From: JADKAV01 sp963704075
GTDB lineage: Bacteria; Actinomycetota; Actinomycetes; S36-B12; UBA10799
Assembly (NCBI GenBank): GCA_963704075.1
Contig: CAVPGV010000015.1
Coordinates: 1 to 64,000, forward strand
DNA length: 64,000 bases
Direction of reading: 5' to 3'
The notes beneath the pieces were generated by a model. That model saw nothing but the letters and a program-made list of their open reading frames with translations. It did no database searches and had not been told where the DNA came from. Shown piece after piece: positions 36,238-45,782 of the stretch (position 1 is its first letter; each line of letters begins with the position of its first letter). The translations under genes and the position numbers were made by a program.

Positions 36238-36903
36238 ATGATCGACCTCTCCGCCGACTCAGCCGTCGATGTCTTCTTCCTGGCGATCGGGATGGCCCTG
36301 TTGGCCACCTTGTTGTGGATGGCGTACAAGACCCTTCAGCACCCGCGATTACCGGTCAACCGACCCGCTTCGTCACCACCGAGCGTGACGTGGTCGGGCG
36401 TGCTGCGCTACCTGCTCACCACGCCGTTGATGGTGGCGTTCTGGATGTTCGTCCTCCTGGCGCTTCTGACCGCCGCAGCGAGGGATCGCAGCGGTGAGCA
36501 GATCGTCGTCGCGACCTCCGCAGTGATCGGCGGCGCGCGCCTGCTGGCCCACATCCACGAGGAGATCGCACACGAACTGGCGAAGGCCGTGCCGATCGCG
36601 ATCCTGGGTTTCATCCTGATCGGCGGAGGATTCACCGGTATCGACGCGGCAACCAGAACCGTGGAGCAGATCCCCGTGGCCCTCGTGGATACCTATTGGC
36701 TGGGCCTGGTCATGTTCGACGTGATCATCACTGCGCTGTGGTTCGGTGCTATCCGTCTCGCGTGGCGACGTCGGAGCAGTCGCATCGACGGCGGGGGGTC
36801 GGCGGACAACTGGCTGGTGCGCGGCTGGCATCGGTTGCGACGCATCGGATACACGGCACGCCCGGCAGATGAAGCACCGCCGGTCGAAACCGCCAGCCTC
36901 TGA
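36238..36903 (+). CDS. Multi-pass membrane protein of unknown function
   Basis: 221 residues with four or five hydrophobic helices: DVFFLAIGMALLATLLWMAY, YLLTTPLMVAFWMFVLLALL, VPIAILGFILIGGGF and WLGLVMFDVIITALWFGAIR. The C-terminus is Arg-rich and cytoplasmic. No family is recognised. The ATG is preceded by an open stretch with the same frame; 36238 is chosen for its hydrophobic N-terminus. Divergent from rpsL. Confidence 0.65.
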   Translation: MIDLSADSAVDVFFLAIGMALLATLLWMAYKTLQHPRLPVNRPASSPPSVTWSGVLRYLLTTPLMVAFWMFVLLALLTAAARDRSGEQIVVATSAVIGGARLLAHIHEEIAHELAKAVPIAILGFILIGGGFTGIDAATRTVEQIPVALVDTYWLGLVMFDVIITALWFGAIRLAWRRRSSRIDGGGSADNWLVRGWHRLRRIGYTARPADEAPPVETASL

Positions 36904-37001
36904 CTACGGCGAGCAAGGGCCTCCGGGGGGCGACGGTCCTTCACGTGGGAGCCGGACGCTGGCTCTTTGCCTTCCGCCCGTGCGTGGCCGACAAGTCCGA
37001 G

Positions 37002-37165
37002 ACAGCCGTTGGAGTTGGGTACAGGCATTGGAGTCCCGCACAGACGTTGGAGTTGCACGGCCGTTCTTTCTCTCACGCCTGTGCGGATGTCCAACGGATG
37101 CACCCAACTCTCACGCCTGCGCGCAGGGAAGCCTCCAGCACGAACTTGAGACAGCCGTGGGAGTT
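37002..37165. repeat. Cluster of ACAGCCGTTGGAGTTGGG-type repeats
   Basis: Direct copies or variants near 37002, 37021, 37040 and 37151, with inverted half-copies GTCCAACGG and CCCAACTC near 37088-37110. The motif is shared with 21829-21945. The whole gap 36904-37457 shows no convincing gene on either strand. Confidence 0.7.
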
Positions 37166-37288
37166 GGGCCCCGAGGTGGTCCTTCGGTTTTCCTAGGGAG
37201 GTGAGTGTTGGGAGGCGGACAGGACGCACGTGTGGTCATGGCGGAACCCGAGCGGCGGGCGGCACTGCCTCAGAGCTGAACCCACCCA

Positions 37289-37310
37289 TTCTGGTGAAGA
37301 TCCGCCAGTG
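37289..37310. repeat. TTCTGGTGAAGATCCG repeat, copy 1
   Basis: A 22-base segment that recurs at 52894-52916 with one inserted base; weaker similarity continues over about 60 bases. Here the right-hand arm is degraded (CCTATCACC), so no perfect hairpin forms. Intergenic. Confidence 0.6.
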
Positions 37311-37457
37311 GGAGGTCGTCCTATCACCGAAGGGCGTACCGGCCGCACATGCGTTGGCGGCCAAAGCATCCAGCCGCAGCTCATTCCCCCTCAGAACCCA
37401 AACATGGCATTCAAGGTTGAAGCCTCACGCCTGCGCCGCCCTCAGACGACGCCGGCC

Positions 37458-37820
37458 CTAGAGCCAACCGAGCAGGGCGTTGACGTTGTTCGTGTCCACG
37501 CTCGACGATGCCAGGCCCGCGATCAGGGCAACGACCAGGAAACCTGCAACCAGAATGCCCACCGCGATGTTGATCCACGCGATGATCTTGGCTGCCGTGA
37601 CCATGCCGGAGCCGTTCACCCAGCCGTTGGAGGCCACGATTGCCTTGGAAGCCTTGCTGGCGAAGATCAGCGCCACGATGGCCAGCACGAACGGACACAC
37701 GGCCCACGACAGGATCGCCAGCACGAGCGCGACGATGGCGTCGGAGGACGTCTGCGGCTGGGGCTGCGGTTGTTGCGGGTATCCATATGCGGGAGGGGGA
37801 GGTGGTTGGCTCACGGCCAT
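37458..37820 (-). CDS. DUF4190-type small membrane protein
   Basis: 120 residues. A Pro/Gln/Tyr-rich cytoplasmic N-terminus (SQPPPPPAYGYPQQPQPQPQ) is followed by two membrane helices (AIVALVLAILSWAVCPFVLA and AWINIAVGILVAGFLVVALI) separated by a conserved small-residue loop. The layout is common in actinobacteria near the envelope; no function is known. The start ATG at 37820 follows rlmB by four bases. Confidence 0.75.
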   Translation of the reverse strand: MAVSQPPPPPAYGYPQQPQPQPQTSSDAIVALVLAILSWAVCPFVLAIVALIFASKASKAIVASNGWVNGSGMVTAAKIIAWINIAVGILVAGFLVVALIAGLASSSVDTNNVNALLGWL

Positions 37821-37824
37821 CAGA

Positions 37825-38790
37825 CTACCGGCTGGGAGCCCTCGTTTCGCGGTTCCGCTGGGCGGCCACCCAGTGCAGCGCGATCCCGGCGGCGACGGAT
37901 GCATTGAGCGATTCCGTGGACGCCGTCATCGGGATGGACACCAGCAGGTCGCAGCGCTTGGCCACCAACGAGCCCAAGCCGCGGCCCTCGGCCCCGACGA
38001 CCAGGGCCAACGGCCCATCGGCCAACTTCGCGAGTTCACCGAGGTCGTGCGGCGCCTCGCCGTCGAGCCCCACACAGAACGCCCCGCGTTCCTGCAGCGT
38101 CTGCAGGGTCTGCGAGACATTGCCGATCTGGCAGACGGGCAGCCGGGCGAGCGCTCCAGCGGAAGTGCGCCAGGCCGCGGGCGTCACCGGCGCCGAGCGG
38201 CGCTGTGGGATCAGCAGCGCGGTCGCGGCGAAAGCTGCGGCCGAACGCGCGATCGCGCCCAGGTTGTGCGGATCGGTCACTTGGTCGAGTACGACCCACA
38301 GCGGGTTCTCGGTTTCCAAGAGGGAATTCAGATCGCTGTACTGGAACGGCTGCGTCACCAGGACCACACCCTGATGCACGACATCACCGGCGGCGTCGTC
38401 GACAGTCGACCGGGGCACCTCTTTGACCGGCAGTCCGGCCGCGTCTGCAAGGGTGACGGCCTCCTGGACGCGCTCGTCGAGGTCGGTTCGCTGCTGGACC
38501 AGCAGTTCGACCGCAGGAATCCCGGCGCGCAGCGCCTCGACCACGGGGTTGCGTCCCGCCACGACATCGCGGGGGCGCTTACCGCCGCCTCCCTCGCGCC
38601 GTGGTTTGCCGGCCGAGCGATCCTTCGCCTTGGACCGGCGGGCGGCCGGGTGACCGGGGCGATCCTTCGCCGGCGGCGTGGGACCTTTGCCTTCCAAACC
38701 CTTGCGCCGCTGGCCCCCGGAACCGACGGTGGCACCCTTCTTGGATCCGGACGCGCGGCGCGCCCCGCGCCGCTGGGAGTTACCTGCCAT
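37825..38790 (-). CDS. rlmB: 23S rRNA (guanosine-2'-O)-methyltransferase, TrmH/SpoU family
   Basis: 321 residues. Residues 1 to about 75 are a basic low-complexity arm. A substrate-binding domain follows (VVAGRNPVVEALRAGIPAVE), then the knotted SPOUT domain with motif 1 VLDQVTDPHNLGAIARSAAA, motif 2 LVVGAEGRGLGSL and motif 3 SIPMTASTESLNASVAAGIA. It probably methylates G2251 of 23S rRNA. Overlaps the end of cysS by eleven bases; the cysS-rlmB pair is conserved in actinobacteria. Confidence 0.93.
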   Translation of the reverse strand: MAGNSQRRGARRASGSKKGATVGSGGQRRKGLEGKGPTPPAKDRPGHPAARRSKAKDRSAGKPRREGGGGKRPRDVVAGRNPVVEALRAGIPAVELLVQQRTDLDERVQEAVTLADAAGLPVKEVPRSTVDDAAGDVVHQGVVLVTQPFQYSDLNSLLETENPLWVVLDQVTDPHNLGAIARSAAAFAATALLIPQRRSAPVTPAAWRTSAGALARLPVCQIGNVSQTLQTLQERGAFCVGLDGEAPHDLGELAKLADGPLALVVGAEGRGLGSLVAKRCDLLVSIPMTASTESLNASVAAGIALHWVAAQRNRETRAPSR

Positions 38791-40186
38791 CGGAGACCAC
38801 CGTCCAGACCGGTCCGGTGGGTCGGTCCTCGATCTGGACCCCTGCGCTCGCCAGTCGGTCCCGGATCGCGTCGGCCTGTGCCCAATCCCGGTCGGCCCGG
38901 GCCTGCTGTCGTGCGGCCAGCAGTTCCTCGACCAGGGCGGACAACGCGGTTGCCGCTTGTTCGGATTCCCGGTCGCGCGAGCGCCACGGATCCTCGAGCG
39001 GATTCACCCCGAGCACCGAGCACATGGCACTCACCGACCGCCATGCCCGCCGTGCCGCCTCGTCGTCGCCGCTCTCGAGGGCCACGTTGCCCGCCCGAAC
39101 GGTGTCGAAGATGACCGCCACCGCAGCGGGAACTCCCAGATCATCGTCCATGGCGGCTACGAAGGCCTGCGGGCATTCCGAAGCCAGGGCCGCCGGCAGC
39201 GGTTCGCCGCCCAGCCTCTCCAGGAAGGCCGAGATCCGGCGGAAGCCGACAGCAGACTCGGTGACGGATTCGTAGGAGAACTCCAGCGTGGAGCGGTAGT
39301 GGGCGGCCGCCAGGTAGTACCGGAGCTCGACCGGACGCACGTGTTTGAGCACCTCATCGACGGCAAGTGCGTTGCCCAGGGACTTGCCCATCTTCTCGCC
39401 GGCGGCCGTCACCCAGGAGTTGTGCAACCAGTACCGCGCGAACGGGTCCCCGGCGGCCTTCGACTGGGCCAGTTCGTTCTCGTGGTGCGGGAAGATCAGG
39501 TCGATCCCGCCGCCGTGGATGTCGAACTGTTCCCCCAGGTAGTACACGGCCATGGCCGAGCACTCCAGATGCCATCCCGGCCGGCCCGGGCCCCACGGTG
39601 ATTCCCACGCCGGCTCCCCCGGCTTGGCAGCCTTCCACAGGGCGAAGTCGCGGGGGTCGCGTTTGAGCACATCGCCGGCGGAATCGGCAGCCGCTTGCAG
39701 GTCGTCCGGGCGCTGCCGGGACAGCTGTCCGTAGTCCGGGTAGGAGGGCACCGAGAAATACACGTCCCCACCGACGGCATACGCGGCGTCGGAATCCAGC
39801 AGTCTGCCGATCAATGCGATCATCTGCGGGATGTGGCCGGTGGCGCGGGGTTCCACCGTTGGCGGCAGGCAGCCGAGGATCTCGTAGGCGTGGGTGAACT
39901 CCCGCTCGTAGTGCTGTGCGACGGCCCACCAGGGCCGGTGCTCCTGCTCAGCCTTGAGCAGGATCTTGTCGTCGATGTCGGTGACGTTGCGGCAGACCGT
40001 CACGTCGTAGCCGCGGGCCATCATCCAGCGTCGCAGGACGTCGAAGACCACCCCGGGGCGCAGGTGCCCGACATGCGGGGCCGCCTGCACCGTCGCTCCG
40101 CAGTAATAGATGGAGACCTGCCCTTCATGCAACGGCACGAAATCGCGCACACTGCGAGTGCTGGTGTCATAGAGGCGCAGGGTCAC
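38780..40186 (-). CDS. cysS: Cysteinyl-tRNA synthetase
   Basis: 468 residues, class I. The zinc Cys is in IYYCGATVQ, the HIGH motif appears as HVGHL, and KMSKS appears as GEKMGKSLGNAL. The zinc cluster continues with WHLECSAMA and GIDLIFPHHENELAQ. Charges tRNA-Cys. Its partner MshC, a paralogue used in mycothiol synthesis, is not in this window; the KMGKS form and length fit CysS. Confidence 0.93.
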   Translation of the reverse strand: MTLRLYDTSTRSVRDFVPLHEGQVSIYYCGATVQAAPHVGHLRPGVVFDVLRRWMMARGYDVTVCRNVTDIDDKILLKAEQEHRPWWAVAQHYEREFTHAYEILGCLPPTVEPRATGHIPQMIALIGRLLDSDAAYAVGGDVYFSVPSYPDYGQLSRQRPDDLQAAADSAGDVLKRDPRDFALWKAAKPGEPAWESPWGPGRPGWHLECSAMAVYYLGEQFDIHGGGIDLIFPHHENELAQSKAAGDPFARYWLHNSWVTAAGEKMGKSLGNALAVDEVLKHVRPVELRYYLAAAHYRSTLEFSYESVTESAVGFRRISAFLERLGGEPLPAALASECPQAFVAAMDDDLGVPAAVAVIFDTVRAGNVALESGDDEAARRAWRSVSAMCSVLGVNPLEDPWRSRDRESEQAATALSALVEELLAARQQARADRDWAQADAIRDRLASAGVQIEDRPTGPVWTVVSDGR

Positions 40187-40195
40187 TGGACAAGG

Positions 40196-40669
40196 CTACC
40201 GACTGCGCTCGACCAGAGCGGTGGCTATCGCGGCCAACCCTTCGGACCGGCCGGTCAGACCCAGTCCGTCGGTGGTCGTGGCCGACAGATGAACCGGGCA
40301 TCCGGCCGCGGCTCCCAGCACCTCCTGCGCCTCGAGTCGGCGCGGGCCGATGCGGGGACGGTTGCCGATCATCTGCACTCCGATGTTGAGCAGTTCGAAC
40401 CCCTGCTTGCGCGCGTGCACGGCCACCGCGCGCAGAATCTCGGCTCCAGAGGCGCCGCTGTATTCCGGGCGGTCGGTCCCGATCAGCCCGCCGAGGTCGC
40501 CGAGCCCGCAGGCGTTGAGCACGGCATCGGCACAAGCGTGCGCCACGACGTCGCCGTCGGAGTGACCGGCCAACCCCACCTCGCCGGGCCAGAACAGCCC
40601 CGCGACCCACGCCAGGGAACCGGAGTCGAACGCGTGCACATCGGTGCCGATGCCCACCATCGGGGTCAT
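40196..40669 (-). CDS. ispF: 2-C-methyl-D-erythritol 2,4-cyclodiphosphate synthase
   Basis: 157 residues. Isoprenoid (MEP) pathway. Metal ligands in GIGTDVHAFD and GHSDGDVVAHACADAVLNAC, C-terminal ATTTDGLGLTGRSEGLAAIA. The start overlaps ispD by four bases (ATGA), so the two consecutive pathway enzymes are co-translated. Confidence 0.95.
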   Translation of the reverse strand: MTPMVGIGTDVHAFDSGSLAWVAGLFWPGEVGLAGHSDGDVVAHACADAVLNACGLGDLGGLIGTDRPEYSGASGAEILRAVAVHARKQGFELLNIGVQMIGNRPRIGPRRLEAQEVLGAAAGCPVHLSATTTDGLGLTGRSEGLAAIATALVERSR

Positions 40670-41382
40670 GGATTCCTCCTGAGGTGTCGGGTCGTCGGCA
40701 CAGAACTGTCCACAACCGGATCCTCCTGCGCCATCACAGCTTCAGCGACGTGCAAGTCGAACGCGGTGGTGATCTTGAACGACCGTTGGGATCCGTCGAC
40801 GACGTGCACCTCGGTCCCAGCCCGTTCGACCAGCATGGCGTCGTCGGTGACCTGTGCATCCAGCGCGGCATGCGCACGCTCGAGGATCTCGAGGCGGAAA
40901 CCCTGGGGGGTCTGCACGGCGACCAGTTCGTCGCGCACGGGCGTGCTGTGCACCACGCCGTCGTGGACGACCTTGATGGTGTCGGTGACGGGCACGACCG
41001 GGATGACGGCGTCGTGCCCCGCGACCAGCCCATCGAGCACCCGCTCGAACACCTCCGGCGGTGCGAACGGCCGGGCGGCGTCGTGTATCAGCACCAACTG
41101 CGTCCCGGCATCAAGAACGGCAAGACCCTGCCGCACCGACGCATCGCGGGAAGCACCCCCGGCGACGACCTGCACTCCCTCGGGTATCGCGCCGGTCCGC
41201 ATCAGGTCGTCGGTCCGGCCCGGCGGGGCGACCACGACGACCTGCCCGATCCGGTCCACCTGGCTCGCGGCCCGCAGGCAGTGAACGATCATGGACTGCC
41301 CGGCAACCCGCACGAGAGCTTTGGGAACGCCGGCGCCAAGGCGTTCACCGCTGCCGGCGGCGACCAGTACCAGGCTGATCAT
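40666..41382 (-). CDS. ispD: 2-C-methyl-D-erythritol 4-phosphate cytidylyltransferase
   Basis: 238 residues. The nucleotide loop is LVLVAAGSGERLGAGVPKAL, then GGASRDASVRQGL, VLIHDAARPF and VPVTDTIK. Makes CDP-methylerythritol, the substrate chain leading to IspF. ATG at 41382 gives the conserved N-terminus. Confidence 0.95.
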   Translation of the reverse strand: MISLVLVAAGSGERLGAGVPKALVRVAGQSMIVHCLRAASQVDRIGQVVVVAPPGRTDDLMRTGAIPEGVQVVAGGASRDASVRQGLAVLDAGTQLVLIHDAARPFAPPEVFERVLDGLVAGHDAVIPVVPVTDTIKVVHDGVVHSTPVRDELVAVQTPQGFRLEILERAHAALDAQVTDDAMLVERAGTEVHVVDGSQRSFKITTAFDLHVAEAVMAQEDPVVDSSVPTTRHLRRNP

Positions 41383-41404
41383 CGAGACGCCCTCGCCCGG
41401 AGCC

Positions 41405-42485
41405 TCATGCCTGCGCCAGTCTCGCGAACACCAGACGCCCATGACTGGTCGTGGTCACCGACGTGAGGCGCACGTTGACGGTGTCCCCGATCAGGTGGTC
41501 AGCACGTTGCACGATCACCATCGTGCCGTCCGGCAGGTGACCCACCGCCTGCCCGGGCTCTTTGCCGGACCGCGCCAGGTGCACCTCGACTTCGTCGCCG
41601 GACGTGACCGGGGCGGCCATTGCTCTCGCCAGTGCGTGCAGGTTGAGCACATTGACCCCGGCCAGGCCCGCGGCATCGGCCAGATGCTGGTCCAGGGTGA
41701 TCAGCGCGACCTTTCGGCGAAGACAGATCTGAACGAGCTTGGCGTCCACATCACTCACGCCAACCGGGTCGTCCGGAATCACCTCAAGCGGCAGGTCGTC
41801 ACGCAGCTTCGCCAGAACGTCCAGTCCCCTGCGCCCACGGGCACGGCGACCCTCGTCCGCGCTGTCGGCGAGGCCCTGCAACTCACCTACGACCGCCTGC
41901 GGCACCAGCAGCGTTCCCGTCAGGAAGCCGGATTGCACGACCTGCAGAATCCGCCCGTCGATGGCCACCGAGGTGTCCACGACTTTCGGACCCCAGCCGG
42001 GGCTGACCGTCGATGAAGCGGCACCCTGTCCTCCCAGATCGCCGCGGATCACCGCTCCCCGGGTGCGGGCGATGCGGAACCCCGCCAGTGCCCCAAGCAC
42101 CACGAGGAAGGCGAAGAGCGCGGCCATCATCGCTGCCGGGCCCAGCAGGAACAGCGGCCAGGCCACCAGCGAGACGCCCAGACATGCCGACAATCGCGCC
42201 AATGAATCCGGCGACAACCTGGTCGGGGGGAAGCGTGTTGAGGCGTCGCTCCCCGCTTTCGATGCTGCGCAGCAAGCGGCGGCTGAGGACGCCGCCCAGT
42301 GAATAGCCGAGACCAGCACCAACGATGACGGATGCGACAGTGACATCGAATACGCCGAGAACCCGCCCGGGATTGTCGGCTTGCAGGCCAGTACCGACCT
42401 GAAAACCTACCGCCGCACCGAAGACGACCATCAGCAGGCGCAGGACTTCGGCGCCTAGGTCGGGAACGCGGGACAGTCGGGGCAT
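41405..42485 (-). CDS. PIN/TRAM-domain membrane protein, YacL-like (one frameshift)
   Basis: The N-terminal half has three or four membrane helices (VLRLLMVVFGAAVGFQVGTG, FDVTVASVIVGAGLGYSLGG, GVSLVAWPLFLLGPAAMMAA). A PIN nuclease domain follows (KVVDTSVAIDGRILQVVQSG, then SDVDAKLVQICLRRKVALIT), then a C-terminal TRAM domain (SGDEVEVHLARSGKEPGQAV). Acidic PIN residues are present. The frame changes near 42185, within the third helix. Standard neighbour of carD and ispD; the role of this family is not settled. Confidence 0.85.
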
Positions 42486-42494
42486 GACCCCAGA

Positions 42495-42977
42495 CTAGGA
42501 CGCGAGGACCTCGTCAAGGATGATCTCGGCCTTGTCCTCATTGGTCTGCTCGGCCAGGGCCAACTCACTGACCAGGATCTGACGAGCCCGAGACAGCATC
42601 CGCTTCTCACCGGCGGACAGCCCTCGGTCCTGATCCCGGCGCCACAGATCCCGCACGACCTCGGCCACCTTGATGACGTCGCCGGAGGCCAGCTTCTCGA
42701 CGTTGGCCTTGTACCGGCGCGACCAGTTGGTGGGCTCCTCTGTGTACGGCTGGCGAAGAACCGAGAAGACCTTCTCCAGTCCCTCCGAGTTCACCACGTC
42801 GCGAACGCCGACCAGGTCAACGTTGTCCGACGGCACCCGGACGACCAAGTCGCCCTGATCGATGCGCAGAACCAGATACTCTCGCTCTTCACCCTTGATC
42901 ACGCGCTGCTCGATCGACTCGATACGAGCAGCGCCGTGGTGTGGGTAGACAACTGTGTCTCCGACGGAAAATGCCAT
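42495..42977 (-). CDS. carD: RNA polymerase-binding transcription factor CarD
   Basis: 160 residues. An N-terminal RNA-polymerase-interacting Tudor-like domain (FSVGDTVVYPHHGAARIESI) and a C-terminal helical DNA-binding domain with the key Trp at residue 85 (EEPTNWSRRYKANVEKLASG). Stabilises the open promoter complex, chiefly at ribosomal promoters. The start is the ATG at 42977; the frame is open ten codons further. Confidence 0.96.
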   Translation of the reverse strand: MAFSVGDTVVYPHHGAARIESIEQRVIKGEEREYLVLRIDQGDLVVRVPSDNVDLVGVRDVVNSEGLEKVFSVLRQPYTEEPTNWSRRYKANVEKLASGDVIKVAEVVRDLWRRDQDRGLSAGEKRMLSRARQILVSELALAEQTNEDKAEIILDEVLAS

Positions 42978-43142
42978 AAGTTGAGTTGTCCCTTCCGTGG
43001 ACTCCATCGTAACACGCCGTATTCATGCGGTTAGCGGTTCGTAAAGTGGCCCGGGGCCGGTCAGTGCCGTCGAGTCGCCTTTGATCGCCGGACCCGCCCC
43101 CGATAGAGTGCCCACAGCACCGCCGCCCCCGGGAGGAAACTC

Positions 43143-43757
43143 GTGTCCATAGCCCGTCGCCGCCTCGTGGCGATCGCCACCGCCGCCGTATTGCTGCCAT
43201 CCCTTGTCGGGCTGCTGGGCGGGCTTCGGCGCCCAGACCTCGAGCAGGCCAACCAGGCGATCGGCAACGGCGCCAACATGTCCACCGGAGACATCGAGAT
43301 CCGCGGCGCCACCTGGGTGCGCAACACCGCGAATCCGGCGGAGGCGACCCTCACCGCCACGTTCGTGAACAACGGCGACGTGCCGGACACGTTGGTGAAG
43401 GTGGAGATCGAACCACCGTCGCCCATGGGCATCACCGGTGGCGAGCTCGAGGTACCCGTGGTCGGTTCGCTGCGCACCGGCTTCTTCAGCCCGAACTTCA
43501 TCAACGCGTTCAGCGTCCAAGCGTTCCCGTCGACGTTCGTGACCACCACCTTCACGTTCGAGAACGCCGGCACCGTCACCGGCGACGTGATCACCGTGCC
43601 GAACACCGGCCAGTACGCCGGCGTGGCGGTGTCCTTGGCCGAGCAGCAGAGGTTGCAGGAATTGGTCGCGGAATCCAACCCCGCGGACGACGCGACCACC
43701 ACCGAGAAGGTCGCCAAGGCCAAGAAGAAGAAAGAGGCACAGGCGGCCGGCGAGTAG
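43143..43757 (+). CDS. LpqE-like exported protein
   Basis: 204 residues from a GTG. Signal-like N-terminus RRRLVAIATAAVLLPSLVG, then a beta-rich domain (TGDIEIRGATWVRNTANPAE, TLTATFVNNGDVPDTLVKVE) and a Lys-rich tail KVAKAKKKKEAQAAGE. The fold pattern and the place opposite carD match LpqE of mycobacteria, but no lipobox Cys is seen, so it may be secreted or anchored by the signal peptide. Function unknown. Confidence 0.6.
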   Translation: MSIARRRLVAIATAAVLLPSLVGLLGGLRRPDLEQANQAIGNGANMSTGDIEIRGATWVRNTANPAEATLTATFVNNGDVPDTLVKVEIEPPSPMGITGGELEVPVVGSLRTGFFSPNFINAFSVQAFPSTFVTTTFTFENAGTVTGDVITVPNTGQYAGVAVSLAEQQRLQELVAESNPADDATTTEKVAKAKKKKEAQAAGE

Positions 43758-43796
43758 CCAGGTGCGCGGGCGGTAGCCCGCGGGAGACTCCCAGCC

Positions 43797-44480
43797 CTAG
43801 ACCTCGAGTTTGTAGCCCAGTCCGCGCACGGTGATCAGCATCGTCGGCTCCGCCGGGTTGGCCTCGATCTTGGACCGCAAGCGTTTGACGTGCACGTCCA
43901 GCGTCTTGGTGTCACCAACGTAGTCCGAACCCCACACCCGATCGATCAACTGCCCGCGCGTCAGCACCCGGCCGACGTTGCGCATGAGCAGGGCGAGCAA
44001 CTCGAATTCCTTCAGCGGTAGTTTCACCACTTGGCCGTCGACCGTCACCACGTGCCGGTCGACGTCCATCCGGATGTTGCCGACCACAAGCGTGGACTCC
44101 GCGCGACTCTTCTCCTCGGGGCCGCGCCGACGCATCACCGCTCTTATGCGCGCCACGAGTTCGCGCGATGAGAAGGGTTTCGTGACGTAGTCGTCGGCGC
44201 CGAGTTCAAGGCCCACGACCTTGTCGATCTCCGAGTCCTTCGCGGTGACCATGATGATCGGCACCTGCGAGGTGCTGCGGATCACCCGGCACACCTCCGT
44301 GCCCGGCATCCCCGGCAGCATGATGTCGAGCAGGACGAGGTCCGCCCCCTCGCGATCGAAGGTCTCGACTGCGGTGTTGCCGTCTGCTGCCACGGACACC
44401 TCGAAACCTTCCTTGCGCAACATGAAGGCCAGCGCATCGCTGAAGGACTGCTCGTCCTCTACGACCAGGATCCTGCTCAT
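43797..44480 (-). CDS. regX3: Response regulator RegX3 (OmpR family)
   Basis: 227 residues. Receiver domain with RILVVEDEQSFSDALAFMLR, the phospho-acceptor Asp in DLVLLDIMLPGMPG and Lys in VTAKDSEIDK. The winged helix ends VWGSDYVGDTKTLDVHVKRL. Activated at low phosphate by SenX3; acts on phosphate-uptake genes. It starts within the senX3 end (ATGA overlap). Confidence 0.95.
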   Translation of the reverse strand: MSRILVVEDEQSFSDALAFMLRKEGFEVSVAADGNTAVETFDREGADLVLLDIMLPGMPGTEVCRVIRSTSQVPIIMVTAKDSEIDKVVGLELGADDYVTKPFSSRELVARIRAVMRRRGPEEKSRAESTLVVGNIRMDVDRHVVTVDGQVVKLPLKEFELLALLMRNVGRVLTRGQLIDRVWGSDYVGDTKTLDVHVKRLRSKIEANPAEPTMLITVRGLGYKLEV

Positions 44481-45647
44481 GGGGTGTTCTCCTCTTGGGG
44501 GGTTCTGACGACCACGGGGACTTCAGCCTCGAGATAGGGCGGGAGGCGCAGAGTGAAGGTACTGCCCTCACCCAGCACACTCCACACCCCCACTTCACCG
44601 CCGTGATTCTCGGCCACGTGTTTGACGATGGACAGCCCGAGCCCGGTGCCGCCGGTGACGCGCGACCGGGCCTGGTCGACGCGGTAGAAGCGTTCGAAGA
44701 CGCGGTTCAGTTCGTTCTCCGGGATGCCCATCCCCTGATCCGTGATGCTGATCTCAACGACCCCTTTCGACATCCGTCGTGGCGATGGCCACCTTCGTCC
44801 CCCGAGGGCTGTAGTTGATGGCGTTCGTCAGCAGATTGCGCAGGGCCGTGACGAGTTGCCCCTCGACCCCCAGGGTCTGCAAGCCGGATTGTCCGCCCAC
44901 GACGATCGCGATCTGTGCGTTCTGAGACTGCAGTCGGGTGGTGTCCACCGCTTCGGACACTAGTGCATCGACGTCGACTGGCTGCGCATCCTTGAGCGGG
45001 TCGGCCCCTTGCAGCCGGCTCAGATCGATCAGATCCCCGACCAGCTCGCTGAGCCGACCGGCCTCGGCCTCCATCCGGCCGGCGAAATGACGCACGGCCT
45101 CGGGCTCGTCCGCGGAGCTGAGCACAGCCTCCGCCAGCAGGCTCAGGGCGCCGATCGGGGTCTTCAACTCATGGCTGACGTTTGCCACGAAGTCTCGGCG
45201 GACCGCATCGATGCGCTGCGCCTCCGACAGGTCCTCGGCAAGCACGAGAACGGTGTCCGGACCCAGCGGGGCGACCCGCAGCCGCAAAGAGATCAAGCCC
45301 TTACCCAGGGGGGGCCGACGAACCGTCAGATCGTGTTCGCGGATGACCGAGTCCCTGCGCACGTCTGCAACCATCGACACGATCTCGGGGATCGCGATCC
45401 GGCCGTTCTGCACCAGCGTGAGCGCCAGCGCCTGGTTGCTCACGCGGATGGGCGCCCCCGAGCCGTCCACCATGATCGAGGCGCCGGGCAATGCGGACAG
45501 GATTTGCTCGATCTCTGCCTGCTGGACCTCCTCGGCCGCATCGCGGGCACTGGCGTCCTGGACGACACTGTGCGACCGCCGCCGCGCCACGAGCAGACCG
45601 ATGCCCAGGCCGATGACGGCCCCGACGACCAACCAGACTCCTGCCAC
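44477..45647 (-). CDS. senX3: Sensor histidine kinase SenX3 (one frameshift)
   Basis: One membrane helix near the start (WLVVGAVIGLGIGLLVARRR), a PAS-like region, the dimer and phospho-acceptor helix FVANVSHELKTPIGALSLLA, then the ATPase parts NLLTNAINYSPRG, ITDQGMGIPE and GTGLGLSIVKHVAENHGG. The break near 44760-44775 falls between the N and G boxes. The GTG at 45647 is the best start; its ribosome site is weak. With PhoU it senses phosphate. Confidence 0.92.
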
Positions 45648-45718
45648 ACCTGTGAGGATACGAATCGCCGGGCAACCGTCGCAGCAGACGGTGCGCGACC
45701 CCCTCATTGTCGCCTGTC

Positions 45719-45736
45719 GTTCACCTCATGTACGCC
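45719..45736. promoter_or_regulatory. PHO-box-like direct repeat between senX3 and phoU
   Basis: GTTCACC (45719-45725) and GTACGCC (45730-45736), starts 11 bases apart, in the divergent control region. RegX3 and Streptomyces PhoP bind such 11-base direct repeats, so autoregulation is plausible. Confidence 0.5.
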
Positions 45737-45782
45737 CTCGGCCAATATCGCAGCCGCAACCCCGAATTACACTTGAGTCACC

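Noticed and set aside
36904..37457. Insertion sequence or phage remnant
   Set aside because: No transposase or integrase-like peptide, no terminal inverted repeats or target duplication found; only the short motif repeats.
43020..43050. Similarity of GGTTAGCGGTTCGTAAA to a stretch near 60390
   Set aside because: Match is short and gapped; not distinguishable from chance by eye.
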